A stretch of DNA of 64,000 bases, taken from NCBI RefSeq assembly GCF_027359675.1, contig NZ_CP114786.1, positions 1-64,000 on the forward strand, in the 5' to 3' direction. A program made the position numbers and the translations under genes. The DNA comes from Roseibium sp. Sym1. GTDB taxonomy: Bacteria; Pseudomonadota; Alphaproteobacteria; Rhizobiales; Stappiaceae. Positions 1 to 9,134 of this stretch are shown here, in pieces. Numbering within the stretch: position 1 is the first letter of the stretch; each line of letters opens with the position of its first letter. Under the pieces are notes generated by a model. The model was not told where the DNA came from, ran no database searches, and worked only from the letters and a program-made list of their open reading frames with translations.

Positions 1-1464
1 ATGCAGGTTCAGAACTTAGCCGGTTCGGATCAATGGGACCGTGTCAAAAAGGAACTGAGAAGCGAACTCGGTGACGACGTATTTTCCAACTGGTTCGGCA
101 GAGTCAATCATGAGGAAACCACAGGCGATGCAGTCCGCCTGTCCGTTCCCACCCGTTTTCTGAAAAACTGGATCAAGAGCCATTACGAGAAACAGCTCGT
201 TGGCCTGTGGAAACGCGAGCAGGACGATATCAACCGTATCGAACTGACCGTTCGCGGCGCGTTGCGGCCCCGTCAACTCAATGCAGGTCATGCCCCGAAG
301 GCAATTACCGCGCGGCGGATCAGCGGCCGGCCCGGCCCGTTCAGCAGCACCCCACAATTCGGTTCCACCGCCGGTGCATCCGTCATTCCGTGTCTTGCGG
401 ACACTGGAGAGGACGCCGCGGCGGATTTTCTGAACGGCGCTGCCCTGAACCCGAAACTGACCTTCGACACCTTTGCGGAAGGCGCGTCGAACAGCCTTGC
501 CTGCGCCGCGGTGCGCCAGATGGCCGCCGGCCACGAAGGCACGCTGGATATGCTTTATATCCATTCGGCCACCGGCATCGGCAAGACCCATCTGCTGCAG
601 GCCGCGGCCCTGGAAGCCCGCAAGACCGGGCGCCAGGTTGCCTATCTCTCGGCAGAATTCTTCATGTACCACCTGGTCCCCGCTTTGCGCACGCCGGCCT
701 TCCCGGTCCTGCGCCAGGCGATGCGCTCCATCGATCTTCTCCTGGTGGACGACCTGCAATTCCTTCACGGCAAGCAGGGTCAGGACGAGTTCGCCAAATC
801 CCTCGAGATGCTGATGGAAGCTCCGTCGCAGATCATCATGGCCGCCGACCGGTCTCCGGAAGAGCTCGACACGCTCGGCACCGGGCTGCGCCAGCGTATC
901 CAGAAAGGCGAGGTCGTCGGCATCCAGGCCACGGACTACGCGCTTCGGCACGACATTCTCAAGAAGCGCGTTTCGGCCGCCCGCCGCACCCATCCGGGAT
1001 TTTCCGTGCCGGAGGAAGTTGCGGACTATATCGCCCGCTATGTCATTTCCTCGGCACGCGATCTGGAAGGCGCCCTCAACCGGCTGTTCGCCCACAACCA
1101 GTTGACCAAACAGCCCGTCACGATGGACCTGGCCGAGAAAACGCTTCACGACCTGGTGCGCATCGGTGAACCGCGCTCGATCAAGGTCGAGGAAATCCAG
1201 CAGGTTGTCTGCAAGCATTTCAGCGTGACCAAGGCCGACCTTCTGTCGTCCTGCCGGGCCCGGACCCTGGTCCGCCCGCGGCAGATCGCGATGTATATCG
1301 CCAAGGTGATGACCGGACGGTCCCTGCCTGAAATCGGCAGACGCTTCGGCAACCGCGACCACACCACGGTGCTGCACGCGGTCCGCAAGATCGATGACAT
1401 GGTCAGCAAGGACAAGAGCCTTGCCCAGGAAGTTGAACTTCTCAAACGGCTGGTCCACGCCTGA
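1..1464 (+). CDS. dnaA: Chromosomal replication initiator protein DnaA
   Basis: DnaA binds DnaA boxes at oriC and opens the duplex for replication. The 487-residue product has the full family layout: an N-terminal helicase-interaction domain (about residues 1-85), a variable linker to about 145, an AAA+ ATPase with Walker A GIGKT at 192-196 and Walker B LLLVDDLQF (Asp250, Asp251), and a C-terminal DNA-binding domain with the signature GNRDHTTVLHAVRKI. The ATG is base 1 of the window, so the promoter and ribosome site are not visible. A rho-independent terminator follows at 1633-1658. Length and motifs are normal for Alphaproteobacteria. Confidence 0.97.
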   Translation: MQVQNLAGSDQWDRVKKELRSELGDDVFSNWFGRVNHEETTGDAVRLSVPTRFLKNWIKSHYEKQLVGLWKREQDDINRIELTVRGALRPRQLNAGHAPKAITARRISGRPGPFSSTPQFGSTAGASVIPCLADTGEDAAADFLNGAALNPKLTFDTFAEGASNSLACAAVRQMAAGHEGTLDMLYIHSATGIGKTHLLQAAALEARKTGRQVAYLSAEFFMYHLVPALRTPAFPVLRQAMRSIDLLLVDDLQFLHGKQGQDEFAKSLEMLMEAPSQIIMAADRSPEELDTLGTGLRQRIQKGEVVGIQATDYALRHDILKKRVSAARRTHPGFSVPEEVADYIARYVISSARDLEGALNRLFAHNQLTKQPVTMDLAEKTLHDLVRIGEPRSIKVEEIQQVVCKHFSVTKADLLSSCRARTLVRPRQIAMYIAKVMTGRSLPEIGRRFGNRDHTTVLHAVRKIDDMVSKDKSLAQEVELLKRLVHA

Positions 1465-1867
1465 CCATTTCCCCGGGGACACCCCTCCCCCCGGCAACCT
1501 GCGGCAACGGGTACGCCCGCTGCCGCGATTGCTCTCCCCCATATGGAGCAATCACCACCGCGCTCGACAAGACGCGGCTTGCATCAGGCGGTGGCAGCCG
1601 CCGGGTGTTTCATCTTAACCTCCCTCTCCTTGAAGCCGCCTCGCGCGGCTTTCTTTTTGCCGCGTTGACAGAAACGCGTGCCGGGCGTAAGCCTGTCCGC
1701 GGTTCGAGGGAGCCGGCCGCCCGCGGGCAATGCCCATGGTGAATTCCTTCCCGCGGGACATCCCGCGGACCTGATCGACCTTCACGAGACAGTGCAGGCA
1801 TGATGGTAATGCGGGCCCCATGACGGGCATCCACCCGACCGCCTGCCTTTCTTGGAAAGGTAAAACC
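1465..1867. other. Intergenic spacer downstream of dnaA
   Basis: A 403-bp gap between dnaA and the next gene. It holds the dnaA terminator at 1633-1658 and a purine-rich ribosome site (ggaaagg, 1855-1861) for the gene at 1868. I saw no cluster of TTATCCACA-like DnaA boxes, no tRNA and no convincing small gene. Confidence 0.6.
1633..1658 (+). terminator. Rho-independent terminator after dnaA
   Basis: AAGCCGC (1633-1639) pairs perfectly with GCGGCTT (1645-1651) across a 5-nt loop and is followed by a TCTTTTT tract. It lies 169 bp past the dnaA stop codon on the same strand. Confidence 0.8.
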
Positions 1868-2299
1868 ATGACGCTTCCCAGCGTTGCCCAGCTCAAGTCC
1901 CAGGCCAAGCGGCTCAAGGCCGCGCTTGCCGCGAAAGGACAGGAGCTCAGCCACAGTCAGGCCCTTGAACTCCTGTCGGCCCAATACGGCTTCAAGGACT
2001 GGAACACCGCCTGCGCGACCGCGTCCCGGCCGAACCAGATGGTCTTCGCCGTCGGCGACCGGGTCTCCGGCACCTACATGAAACAGTCCTTCAAGGGTGA
2101 AATCCTCGCCCTGGCAAGGATCGGCGCGTCCGGACAGTACCGAGTCACACTGCAATTCGACAACGCGGTGGACGTGGTCACGTTCGACAGCTTCTCCGCC
2201 TACCGAAGCCGGGTGACCTGCCTCATCCACGCGGACGGGGTCGCGGTCAAACGAACGTCCGACAAAGAACCCTACCTGCGTATGCAGCGGATCGACTGA
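1868..2299 (+). CDS. Glyoxalase-related (GRP) domain protein
   Basis: The 143-residue protein opens with the pattern LKSQAKRLKAALAAKG...SHSQALELLSAQYGFKDWNT. This is the N-terminal signature of the glyoxalase-related protein family (PF20066 type), a short helical module of unknown biochemical role. The second half (residues about 57-143) is beta-rich with VGDRVSGTYMKQSFKGEI and may form a small barrel. I chose the ATG at 1868 because ggaaagg lies 6-12 nt upstream; an in-frame ATG at 1820 would add 16 residues with a poorer site. The gene appears to be transcribed alone. Confidence 0.8.
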   Translation: MTLPSVAQLKSQAKRLKAALAAKGQELSHSQALELLSAQYGFKDWNTACATASRPNQMVFAVGDRVSGTYMKQSFKGEILALARIGASGQYRVTLQFDNAVDVVTFDSFSAYRSRVTCLIHADGVAVKRTSDKEPYLRMQRID

Positions 2300-2468
2300 T
2301 CGCCCCTTTCGGCGATCCGTTTCAGGCCTTGCCTTCGCTCGACCCAACGCCGCCCGGGCCCCGCGCCGGGCGGCTGCTTGACAGACATGCGCCTCTTCCC
2401 CTGTTTCATCTGGCGCGTGCCGTGGCATACTTCGTCGAACGGCCGCGTCCGCTGGAAAGGTCAAGGGA

Positions 2469-4274
2469 ATGAGCGAACAAATTACAAAAGCAGAAAACGG
2501 CACTGTACGCGCCGTAGTGCTGGTCCTTGTGCTGTGTTTCCTTGCGCTTTCGGCTGTGAGCCAGGCCGTCGCAGCGGTGAAACCCGGCGGAAACAGCGGC
2601 TGGCTGGTCGTGGCGAGCCGTGCGGACGCGAACACGGCGATCTCGGTCGCACGCGGTTTCGCCGGCCGGTTCCCGCAGACCACGGTGTTTCAGTCAAACA
2701 ACGGCTGGTACGCCGTCACGCTCGGCTGGATGCGCCAGCCGGGCGGCAATGCCTACAAGAACAGACTGGTTGCCAGCGGTGCCATCCCAGGCGACAGCTA
2801 CATCCATGACGGCCAGCGTTTTCAATATGCCGTCTGGTCGGCGACAGGGGTTACCGGCGGGGCGTCGCAATCGCTCTTCTCCGCGACCGCGATCCGCGGA
2901 GACACCGGCGGACAGGCCGGCGGCTCCAGACCGGCCGCCCAGGCCTATGTGACAGGTCTCAATCCCGGTGGAGACAACTATCTGTCGCTGCGCACCGGCC
3001 CGGGCTCGCGTTACCAGGAAATCGCCCGCATGGGGCCGAATACACCGCTGACCGTTCTGGGACGGCAGGGCTCCTGGATGAACGTGGCGATGCGGGGCGG
3101 CCGCACGGGCTGGGCCTACAGCAGATACATTGCCTCCGTTCCGTCCACGGGCACGCCGCCAACGGTCGCACCTCCCACCACTCCCGCACCGAGCGTCAGC
3201 AGCCGGGCGATCTCGCCCCCGAGAGCGGGTGTGGTTGGCGACCTGAGCGCCAGCGGCGACACCTTTCTTGCGCTTCGCTCAGGCGCGGGCACGGCGAACA
3301 CGGAAATCGCGCGTCTCCTGGAAGGCACAGAGGTGACGATGCTGGCGCAACAGGGTGCCTGGATCGAGGTGGAACTGGGCAACGGCATGCGCGGCTGGGC
3401 CTACGGCCGCTATCTTCAGGCCGCCACCTCAAGGACAAACGGCGAGCGACCTTCCGCCGGCGACGTCCCGATCATCGGACCTTCCGCGTCGGCCGACGGG
3501 CCGAACGAGACGCAATCCGCCGAACCGCCTTCGGAAAGCGCACCCGATCTGCCGGATCTTTCAACCCTGCCGGAAGGCAAACGGGTTGCCCTTGTCATGG
3601 GCAATTCGGCTTATCGGCATGCGCCACTGCTGCCCAACCCGAAAAACGACGCTTCCCGCCTGACGGCAACCCTGAAACGGCTTGGCTTCGAGGTCATCAA
3701 CGGACTTGACCAGGACAAGGTGGCCATGGAAGCCACGGTCCGCTCTTTTGTGCGGGCTAGCCGGGATGCCGACGTGGTCCTGTTCTTCTACGCCGGTCAT
3801 GCCATGCAGATGGGTGGCAAGAACTATCTGATCCCGGTCGACGCCAAGCTCGAGGACGCCACGGCCGTCGACTTCGAAACCATCGAACTCGGCACCATCC
3901 TCAGCTACATGAACGCGCCCGGCCGCCTGTCGATTGCGCTTCTGGATGCCTGCCGGGACAATCCCCTTGCCCGCCGGTTCCGCGGCCTGGGCACCAGCCG
4001 GAGCGGATTTGTCGGGAGGGGCCTTGCGGCCCCGGAGGCCGGTGGCGGCAACGTCCTGATCGGTTTCGCGACGGCGCCCGGCGAGGTCGCGCTGGATGGT
4101 GACGGCGACAACAGCCCGTTCACGACCGCGCTCCTGAAACACATCGAGACACCCGGACTGGAAATCGAGATCATGATGAAACGCGTCAAGGCGGATGTCT
4201 ACGCCGCCACCGGGGGCTCCCAGTCGCCCTGGCACAACTCCGCCCTCAGGCGCGAGTTCTATTTCGTCAACTGA
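2469..4274 (+). CDS. Secreted SH3b-SH3b-caspase (peptidase C14) protein
   Basis: A 601-residue exported protein. An N-terminal hydrophobic segment (about residues 16-36, ending AVAAV) acts as signal peptide or anchor. A SPOR-like stretch follows (about 40-115), then two bacterial SH3 repeats (about 160-220 and 254-318, each ending GWAYxRY), a Pro/Ser-rich linker and a C-terminal caspase-like domain (about 370-600). The catalytic dyad is present: His444 in FFYAGHAM and Cys495 in LLDACRDNP. SH3b modules usually bind peptidoglycan, so action at the cell wall is likely; the substrate is unknown. SD-like aaggga precedes ATG 2469. A second caspase gene is at 34788-36290. Confidence 0.9.
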   Translation: MSEQITKAENGTVRAVVLVLVLCFLALSAVSQAVAAVKPGGNSGWLVVASRADANTAISVARGFAGRFPQTTVFQSNNGWYAVTLGWMRQPGGNAYKNRLVASGAIPGDSYIHDGQRFQYAVWSATGVTGGASQSLFSATAIRGDTGGQAGGSRPAAQAYVTGLNPGGDNYLSLRTGPGSRYQEIARMGPNTPLTVLGRQGSWMNVAMRGGRTGWAYSRYIASVPSTGTPPTVAPPTTPAPSVSSRAISPPRAGVVGDLSASGDTFLALRSGAGTANTEIARLLEGTEVTMLAQQGAWIEVELGNGMRGWAYGRYLQAATSRTNGERPSAGDVPIIGPSASADGPNETQSAEPPSESAPDLPDLSTLPEGKRVALVMGNSAYRHAPLLPNPKNDASRLTATLKRLGFEVINGLDQDKVAMEATVRSFVRASRDADVVLFFYAGHAMQMGGKNYLIPVDAKLEDATAVDFETIELGTILSYMNAPGRLSIALLDACRDNPLARRFRGLGTSRSGFVGRGLAAPEAGGGNVLIGFATAPGEVALDGDGDNSPFTTALLKHIETPGLEIEIMMKRVKADVYAATGGSQSPWHNSALRREFYFVN

Positions 4275-4287
4275 TCCGGAGACACGG

Positions 4288-5166
4288 TCAGCGCAATTGC
4301 GCCATCACCAGGTGACCCGGGACCGGGTCGCCGGCTTCCAGGCGCACCGTGATGGGATCCATGGCCAGAATATCGAAACCGGCGGCATCGAGTGCCGAGC
4401 GGATATAGCCCTCGCCTTGCGCAAAACGATTGTTCGGTCCAACCATGTAGGAGCGCCCGCCCAGTGTCTCCTCGGGCAGGGTCTCGGTTGAAAAGGCGAG
4501 ATAGCCTCTCGGATTGAGCCGCTCCACCGCGCCCGCCAGCAGCGGTTCGACGGCACCGAGATACGGAAAGACATCCGTCGCCGCGACAAGATCCCAACAG
4601 GGCCGCGTGCCATCGTCTTCCTCGAATTCCGTCAGGAATTCGACCGCTTCACCGAGATAAAGATCGTCATAAACCTCCCGGTCATAGGCATGCTCCACGA
4701 TCCGTTCCGACAGGTCGACACCCGTGCGATGCACCGTGCAGTCGGCGAGCGCCATGCCGGTCAGGCCTGTGCCGCAGCCCAGGTCCAGAAACCGGCTGAA
4801 CGGACCGATCTCCAGGTGCCGGATCATGTCGCGCAGCAACAGCGGCACGCAATAGCCGAGCTCGTCGACAAGGATATCGTCAAACACATCGGCATGCTGG
4901 TCGAACAGGGTCGCGACATAGGCATCGGGCATTTTCTCCGGGGCTTGCTCCGCCCCGATCGCTGCAAGTCGGATGCTGGCTCCCCCCGTATCGTCCGGGT
5001 CGAGCGCAAGCACCTCGCGAAAAGCCACCTCGGCGCCCTTCAGGTCACCGGCTTTCTGCAGCTCCAGACCCCGGTTATAGGCCTCGGCCAGGGCATCGTC
5101 TTCCGTCTCGTCCTCGTGCCCGTGCTCCCGTTCGTGCTTTGGGGGATGCTTGTCGTCTTCGATCAT
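4288..5166 (-). CDS. TPR-containing class I SAM methyltransferase
   Basis: The 292-residue protein has an acidic, His-rich N-terminus (residues 1-25), a TPR-like pair of helices (AYNRGLELQKAGDLKGAEVAFREVL) and a Rossmann methyltransferase domain with motif I LDLGCGTGLTG. The substrate cannot be read from the sequence; it resembles proteins annotated as putative TPR-repeat methyltransferases. I start at ATG 5166 (MIEDDKHPP), where ggga precedes the codon; a further 46 upstream codons are open but look non-coding. It converges on the caspase gene with a 13-bp gap. Confidence 0.85.
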   Translation of the reverse strand: MIEDDKHPPKHEREHGHEDETEDDALAEAYNRGLELQKAGDLKGAEVAFREVLALDPDDTGGASIRLAAIGAEQAPEKMPDAYVATLFDQHADVFDDILVDELGYCVPLLLRDMIRHLEIGPFSRFLDLGCGTGLTGMALADCTVHRTGVDLSERIVEHAYDREVYDDLYLGEAVEFLTEFEEDDGTRPCWDLVAATDVFPYLGAVEPLLAGAVERLNPRGYLAFSTETLPEETLGGRSYMVGPNNRFAQGEGYIRSALDAAGFDILAMDPITVRLEAGDPVPGHLVMAQLR

Positions 5167-5310
5167 GGTCGTGTCCCGGCGGTTATGCCCCTGCCCTACA
5201 GTGGCAAACGATGATTTGCACGCCAAATCTGATCCGGCACGGCATTCGCCATGGTGACAATTCAGGGTTTTCTGGGATTGGCAGCGCCGCCTGACAACTG
5301 TCACGGCAGC

Positions 5311-6069
5311 CTAGAACAGATCGAGCTGGTTGTCCTTTGCCGCCGTTTCCCGGGTCTTGCCGGCGTCACCGACCTTCTTGAGCGGCACCGCCATCTCGTC
5401 CTCGGAGATTTCCCGCTGCACGTCCGGATCGTCATTGGCAACCTTGTTGACACGGGTCGAGACCGGAGAGGCCACAAGGAAGTCGTCTTCTACGGGGACC
5501 AGCAGCTTTTCCGCCTCCCGCCGGTCGACATTGGCGACATCCAGCCAGGTCCCGAAATTTTCCGGCTTCAGGATCACCGGCATGCGATGATGGATCGCGG
5601 ACATCATCCTGTTCGATTCAATCGTCAGGATCGCACCGGTGTCCATGTCACCGCCATCCGGGTCCGACCAGGTCTCCCACAAGCCGGCCAATCCCATGAG
5701 GTCGCCCTCCCGTGGCCGGATCCAGAACGGCTGCTTGCCCTCGGGTGTACGCCGCCACTCGTAGAATCCGGAGGCAGGCACGAGACAGCGATGGTGGCGC
5801 ATGGCCGTGCGAAAGGACGGTTTCTGGGAGGCGGTCTCCGCACGGGCATTGATCAGAAGCGTGAAGCTCGACGGATCCTTCACCCAGGCGGGGATCAGCC
5901 CCCAGCGCACCAGGTGAAACCGGCGTGTACCGTCGAGCGTCTGGCGAACGATCGCGAGCGGCTGTGTCGGCGCGATGTTGTAGCGCGGCGGAAAATTCGG
6001 CTGGTCGACATAGTCGAAAAAGCTGCGCACGGCGTCGGGCGGTGTCGTGAGGGCAAGGCGGCCGCACAT
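5311..6069 (-). CDS. SRAP/HMCES-type abasic-site processing protein (YedK family)
   Basis: SRAP proteins bind abasic sites in single-stranded DNA and form a stable thiazolidine crosslink through Cys2. The start MCGRL gives the required Cys2 once Met is removed. The other family residues are visible: the Asn of INARAET, the Glu of GFYEW and the His of HHRMP. At 252 residues the length is typical. The extreme C-terminus reads QLDLF, an exact match to the bacterial sliding-clamp-binding consensus, which suggests docking on DnaN. The gene stands alone and is convergent with nothing close. Confidence 0.93.
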   Translation of the reverse strand: MCGRLALTTPPDAVRSFFDYVDQPNFPPRYNIAPTQPLAIVRQTLDGTRRFHLVRWGLIPAWVKDPSSFTLLINARAETASQKPSFRTAMRHHRCLVPASGFYEWRRTPEGKQPFWIRPREGDLMGLAGLWETWSDPDGGDMDTGAILTIESNRMMSAIHHRMPVILKPENFGTWLDVANVDRREAEKLLVPVEDDFLVASPVSTRVNKVANDDPDVQREISEDEMAVPLKKVGDAGKTRETAAKDNQLDLF

Positions 6070-6185
6070 GGCGTGTCACTCCCTTTCGGATCGGCCCAAT
6101 TTCGTACATCGGATTCCGCGAAGTTAGGCAATTGGAAACAAAAAAGAAGTAGCTTAGGAGACGAGTCAATAACAGGGGGACAGGT

Positions 6186-6698
6186 ATGGAATGTTTGCAT
6201 CCAGTATTGGGCGCCGGAGAACTGGCAGCCGATCGGCTGGAGGAGGCAAACATCAACCCCCAGACCGGGCTTGCCACCGATTACCTCAATCATTTCAATG
6301 AAGTCATGATGCTTCTCGAAATGCTGCCAGACATGCCGGATTGTGCCGAAGATGTCCTGGAGTGGGCTCCTCTGGACTATGAGGGCCATTTCGAGAATTC
6401 GAGCTTCAAGGACAAGAACCTCGCCATCCAGGCCTATCACGCGGCACCGAATTTCCTGCGGGAGCATCTGGAAGCGCAGGTTTCCGGCATCAACGCACTT
6501 GTCGGGGAAATCCAGGATCAGTTGCGACAGGCGGCCAACCCGGCCGAGGTCGCCGCGGTCATTGCCGACAAGGCAACCCACGAAATCAAGCCGCTGATCG
6601 CCATTGCCGGTGCCGTCATTCACGGTCACGTCGAACCGGAAGCAACCCAGCACGAGGGCGAAGGCGCTCAGGCGGAAATCGACGCGCTTTTCGCCTGA
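6186..6698 (+). CDS. Conserved hypothetical protein with C-terminal EIDALF motif
   Basis: A 170-residue acidic, mostly helical soluble protein with no signal peptide or recognised domain. Residues about 33-60 (FNEVMMLLEMLPDMPDCAEDVLEW) and 95-150 look amphipathic. The last ten residues, AQAEIDALFA, resemble the short switch/CheY-binding peptide at the N-terminus of FliM, an unusual place for it. A ggggacaggt stretch just upstream supports ATG 6186. I do not recognise the family. Confidence 0.75.
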   Translation: MECLHPVLGAGELAADRLEEANINPQTGLATDYLNHFNEVMMLLEMLPDMPDCAEDVLEWAPLDYEGHFENSSFKDKNLAIQAYHAAPNFLREHLEAQVSGINALVGEIQDQLRQAANPAEVAAVIADKATHEIKPLIAIAGAVIHGHVEPEATQHEGEGAQAEIDALFA

Positions 6699-6757
6699 AA
6701 CCTTCCGGCATAATATCGATCCATCGCACAGCCCCCATTCCAGCTGCCGAGGCCTGA

Positions 6758-7189
6758 ATGTCCAGGTTCTACCCAGATTTGCCGCGCGCCGGCGTCAGCG
6801 TGCTTTGTCACCGGGACGGGCATGCCCTTTTGATCAAGCGCGGCAAGCCGCCCTACAAGGACCATTGGAGCCTGCCGGGCGGGCTGATCGAACTCGGCGA
6901 AACGCTGCGGGAGGCCGCCATGCGCGAACTCCTTGAAGAAACCGGCGTGACGGCCGCGCTCGATCTGCCCGTTGAAACCTTCGATTCCATCCAGCGCGAC
7001 GACGACGGCACGGTGGCGACCCACTTCATCCTGACGGTCTTCTGCGGCGCCTATGTGTCCGGCACGCCGCTTGCCGCAGACGACGCGGCAGCCCTGGACT
7101 GGGTCCGGCCGGAAGACCTGGCCGATCGGCAGACAACGCCGGGAACACCGGAGCGGATCCTGCGGCTGCTGGGAACCGCCCGCGCCTGA
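6758..7189 (+). CDS. Nudix hydrolase
   Basis: A 143-residue Nudix protein. The catalytic box fits Gx5Ex7REUxEExGU exactly: GLIELGE, seven residues, then RELLEETG. Nudix enzymes hydrolyse a nucleoside diphosphate linked to a variable moiety; the small size and PPYKDHWSLPGGLIE context resemble ADP-ribose or (deoxy)nucleoside-diphosphate hydrolases, but the substrate is not determined. It follows the preceding gene by 59 bp on the same strand. Confidence 0.9.
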   Translation: MSRFYPDLPRAGVSVLCHRDGHALLIKRGKPPYKDHWSLPGGLIELGETLREAAMRELLEETGVTAALDLPVETFDSIQRDDDGTVATHFILTVFCGAYVSGTPLAADDAAALDWVRPEDLADRQTTPGTPERILRLLGTARA

Positions 7190-7326
7190 TCCCCGCGCCG
7201 GCCGGAAGGCCTCCTGGTTCCGGCATCGAGCCCGGGCATGTCTTGCTTGCCGGCCGAACGCTCAATTCTTGGGATCACCTTGCCATGGCGCTTGCAGAGG
7301 AAGCAGCGGATCAGCATGATCGGCCC

Positions 7327-7737
7327 ATGAGCAAACGCCGTCTGCAATCCGCCGCACTCCGGGCCGTTACCGTCCTGGCACTTGTTTCGATCTGGCCGGC
7401 GCAGGTTGTATCCGCGCAGCAGGTTTCATCGGACGAACCGCCTTACGAGCAGCAGTTGATGCGCCTCTCGGAGATCTTTGGCGCGCTGCATTTCCTCAGG
7501 CCGCTGTGCAAGGAGACGGACAGCCCGAGCTGGCGTGACCAGATGGAAGACTTTCTGGATGCCGAAACGCTCGACGAGAATCGCCGCCGGCGGTTCATCG
7601 AGCGATTTAACCAGGGTTATCGTGGATTCTCAGTTGCTTACAGAGAGTGCACGGATGCGGCGCGTCTCGCAATGGGACAGTATCTGAGCGAAGGCGAGAC
7701 CATCATCACCGACGTCACCAGCCGCTACGGCCGATGA
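7327..7737 (+). CDS. TIGR02301 family secreted protein
   Basis: A 136-residue protein with a signal peptide (about residues 1-30, cleavage after VVSA). The mature body has LSEIFGALHFLRPLCKE...SWRDQMEDFLDAE, RRRFIERFNQGYRGFSVAYRECT and a C-terminal Tyr-rich end, the layout of TIGR02301, an uncharacterised family largely confined to Hyphomicrobiales. I chose ATG 7327 because it places the signal peptide at the N-terminus; in-frame ATGs at 7243 and 7285 are possible. It follows the Nudix gene in the same direction. Confidence 0.8.
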   Translation: MSKRRLQSAALRAVTVLALVSIWPAQVVSAQQVSSDEPPYEQQLMRLSEIFGALHFLRPLCKETDSPSWRDQMEDFLDAETLDENRRRRFIERFNQGYRGFSVAYRECTDAARLAMGQYLSEGETIITDVTSRYGR

Positions 7738-7928
7738 TTTCTGCAGAATTGTTCAATTCGTTACGAGTTGGTTAACCTTTTGCATCAAATTTGTGGGTGG
7801 CCGTTAAGTTTGCGTTCACGGTTGCTTTTCAGCGCGGTCCGCCGTGCTAGGATCATGGAACAAGATTCGGGGCAGGAACACGCGAAGGTTGTCTCCTTTG
7901 CGTACGGGAAGAACCGGTAAGGAAGCGA

Positions 7929-8201
7929 ATGATCAACGACGACTATGCTGACGCGGCAATGGAAGCGGAATTTGCCGAGGACGAGGACATCAGGCGCGCC
8001 GCTCTCGGGTTCATTTCCGATGCCTGGGCCGAAGCGATTGCCAACGGCGTCGATGCCGATGCCGTGGCCCATGCCGCGATGTTCACCGCCCTGGCAGACC
8101 TTGTCGCCGCCTATGGTGAAGATGCCGTCGCCAAGCTGGCAGAAGGCCTTCCGGACCGTATCCTGCAGGGCGACTACACGGTGAACCGCGTTCTGCAGTG
8201 A
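7929..8201 (+). CDS. Small conserved hypothetical protein
   Basis: A 90-residue acidic helical protein, preceded by ggtaaggaagcg. It has no signal peptide, membrane segment or cysteine. Ala/Asp-rich helices such as AEAIANGVDADAVAHAAMFTALADLV suggest a small helical bundle. A strong terminator follows 31 bp after the stop, which supports it as a real monocistronic gene. Function unknown. Confidence 0.75.
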   Translation: MINDDYADAAMEAEFAEDEDIRRAALGFISDAWAEAIANGVDADAVAHAAMFTALADLVAAYGEDAVAKLAEGLPDRILQGDYTVNRVLQ

Positions 8202-8231
8202 CGCGTGGCGGAACCCGGTGGAACACTTGTG

Positions 8232-8256
8232 AAAGGCCGGTTTTCCGGCCTTTTTT
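8232..8256 (+). terminator. Rho-independent terminator
   Basis: AAGGCCGG (8233-8240) pairs with CCGGCCTT (8245-8252) across a TTTT loop and runs into TTTTTT. It ends the gene at 7929-8201 and lies before the convergent LysE gene. Confidence 0.88.
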
Positions 8257-8286
8257 GATTCAACGTCCTGCGAATGCGGCCGCCGG

Positions 8287-8925
8287 TCAGAGGAGCAGTT
8301 CCAGCGCCAGTTTCAGATAGATCAGCACCCCGAATGCGGTCAGCAGAAACCCGGCAATGTGGTTTGCCCGGTCCAGCCAACGGTCATCGATCCGCGCCCT
8401 GAAGTGCGACACCGCCGCGGAAACGATCACCCACCAGCTGGTCGCACCGCCGGCAACCCCCGCCACCATGACCAAAGCCCCGAGATGATCGCCATGCGCC
8501 GGCCTGAACTCGCCCAGACCGCCGAAAATGGCAATGAAGGCCAGCACCGCGCCCGGATTGGTGATGGCCATGAAAAAGGCGGCCGTGGCATCACCGATGA
8601 AGCCGTGGTCCCGGCCGTTGCCGTCCGATGTCAGGTGGGGATGGGTGTTCCAGATCTTGATGCCGAAGACGATCAGCAGGGCGCCGCCGACGATCTCGAT
8701 CAGGTCGAACTGGCCTTCGACAAACGTTGTCACCGCTGACACGCCGAAAATCGCGACGGCTGCGTAGATCGTGTCGGCGACGACAGCCCCGAGGCCCACA
8801 TAGACACCCTGGCGGAAGCCGCCGCGCACCGCATGCTGTATGGCCATGATGTTCACCGGGCCGACAGGCGCCGTGGTGAGAATGCCCACGACATATCCGA
8901 TCAGCACATATTCAAGAAATGTCAC
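8287..8925 (-). CDS. LysE/RhtB family exporter
   Basis: A 212-residue inner-membrane protein with about six hydrophobic segments. The N-terminal GYVVGILTTAPVGPVNIMAIQ carries the family pattern around a conserved Pro-Gly-Pro, followed by a Gly-rich second helix. LysE/RhtB proteins export amino acids and related metabolites by proton antiport; the cargo here is unknown. The start is GTG at 8925 with gaagga 7-12 nt upstream. No regulator is adjacent. Confidence 0.85.
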   Translation of the reverse strand: MTFLEYVLIGYVVGILTTAPVGPVNIMAIQHAVRGGFRQGVYVGLGAVVADTIYAAVAIFGVSAVTTFVEGQFDLIEIVGGALLIVFGIKIWNTHPHLTSDGNGRDHGFIGDATAAFFMAITNPGAVLAFIAIFGGLGEFRPAHGDHLGALVMVAGVAGGATSWWVIVSAAVSHFRARIDDRWLDRANHIAGFLLTAFGVLIYLKLALELLL

Positions 8926-9134
8926 AACGGGTCCTTCTCGCCGGCCCTGTCAAAACCGCCATTTCAACAGGCGCCGGGCCACTGAAATCCTTGAAGTGGG
9001 CATCCGCCATTCGATAGCGGCCCGGAGGTTTCCTGACAAGAACGAGAAATTCTCCCGGCGGCTGTTTTCACCTTCCCATGAATTGTTTAAGGAAAGACCC
9101 AGCGCGAGGGGGCGCAAGTCTGGAGAATGTCTTG

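Noticed and set aside
16..1551. 511-codon open frame antisense to dnaA
   Set aside because: It mirrors the dnaA codon pattern, has no ribosome site and no recognisable domain; long antisense frames are common at this GC content.
1..1867. Replication origin next to dnaA
   Set aside because: I saw no cluster of DnaA boxes or AT-rich unwinding region in 1465-1867; the origin may lie upstream of base 1 or elsewhere.
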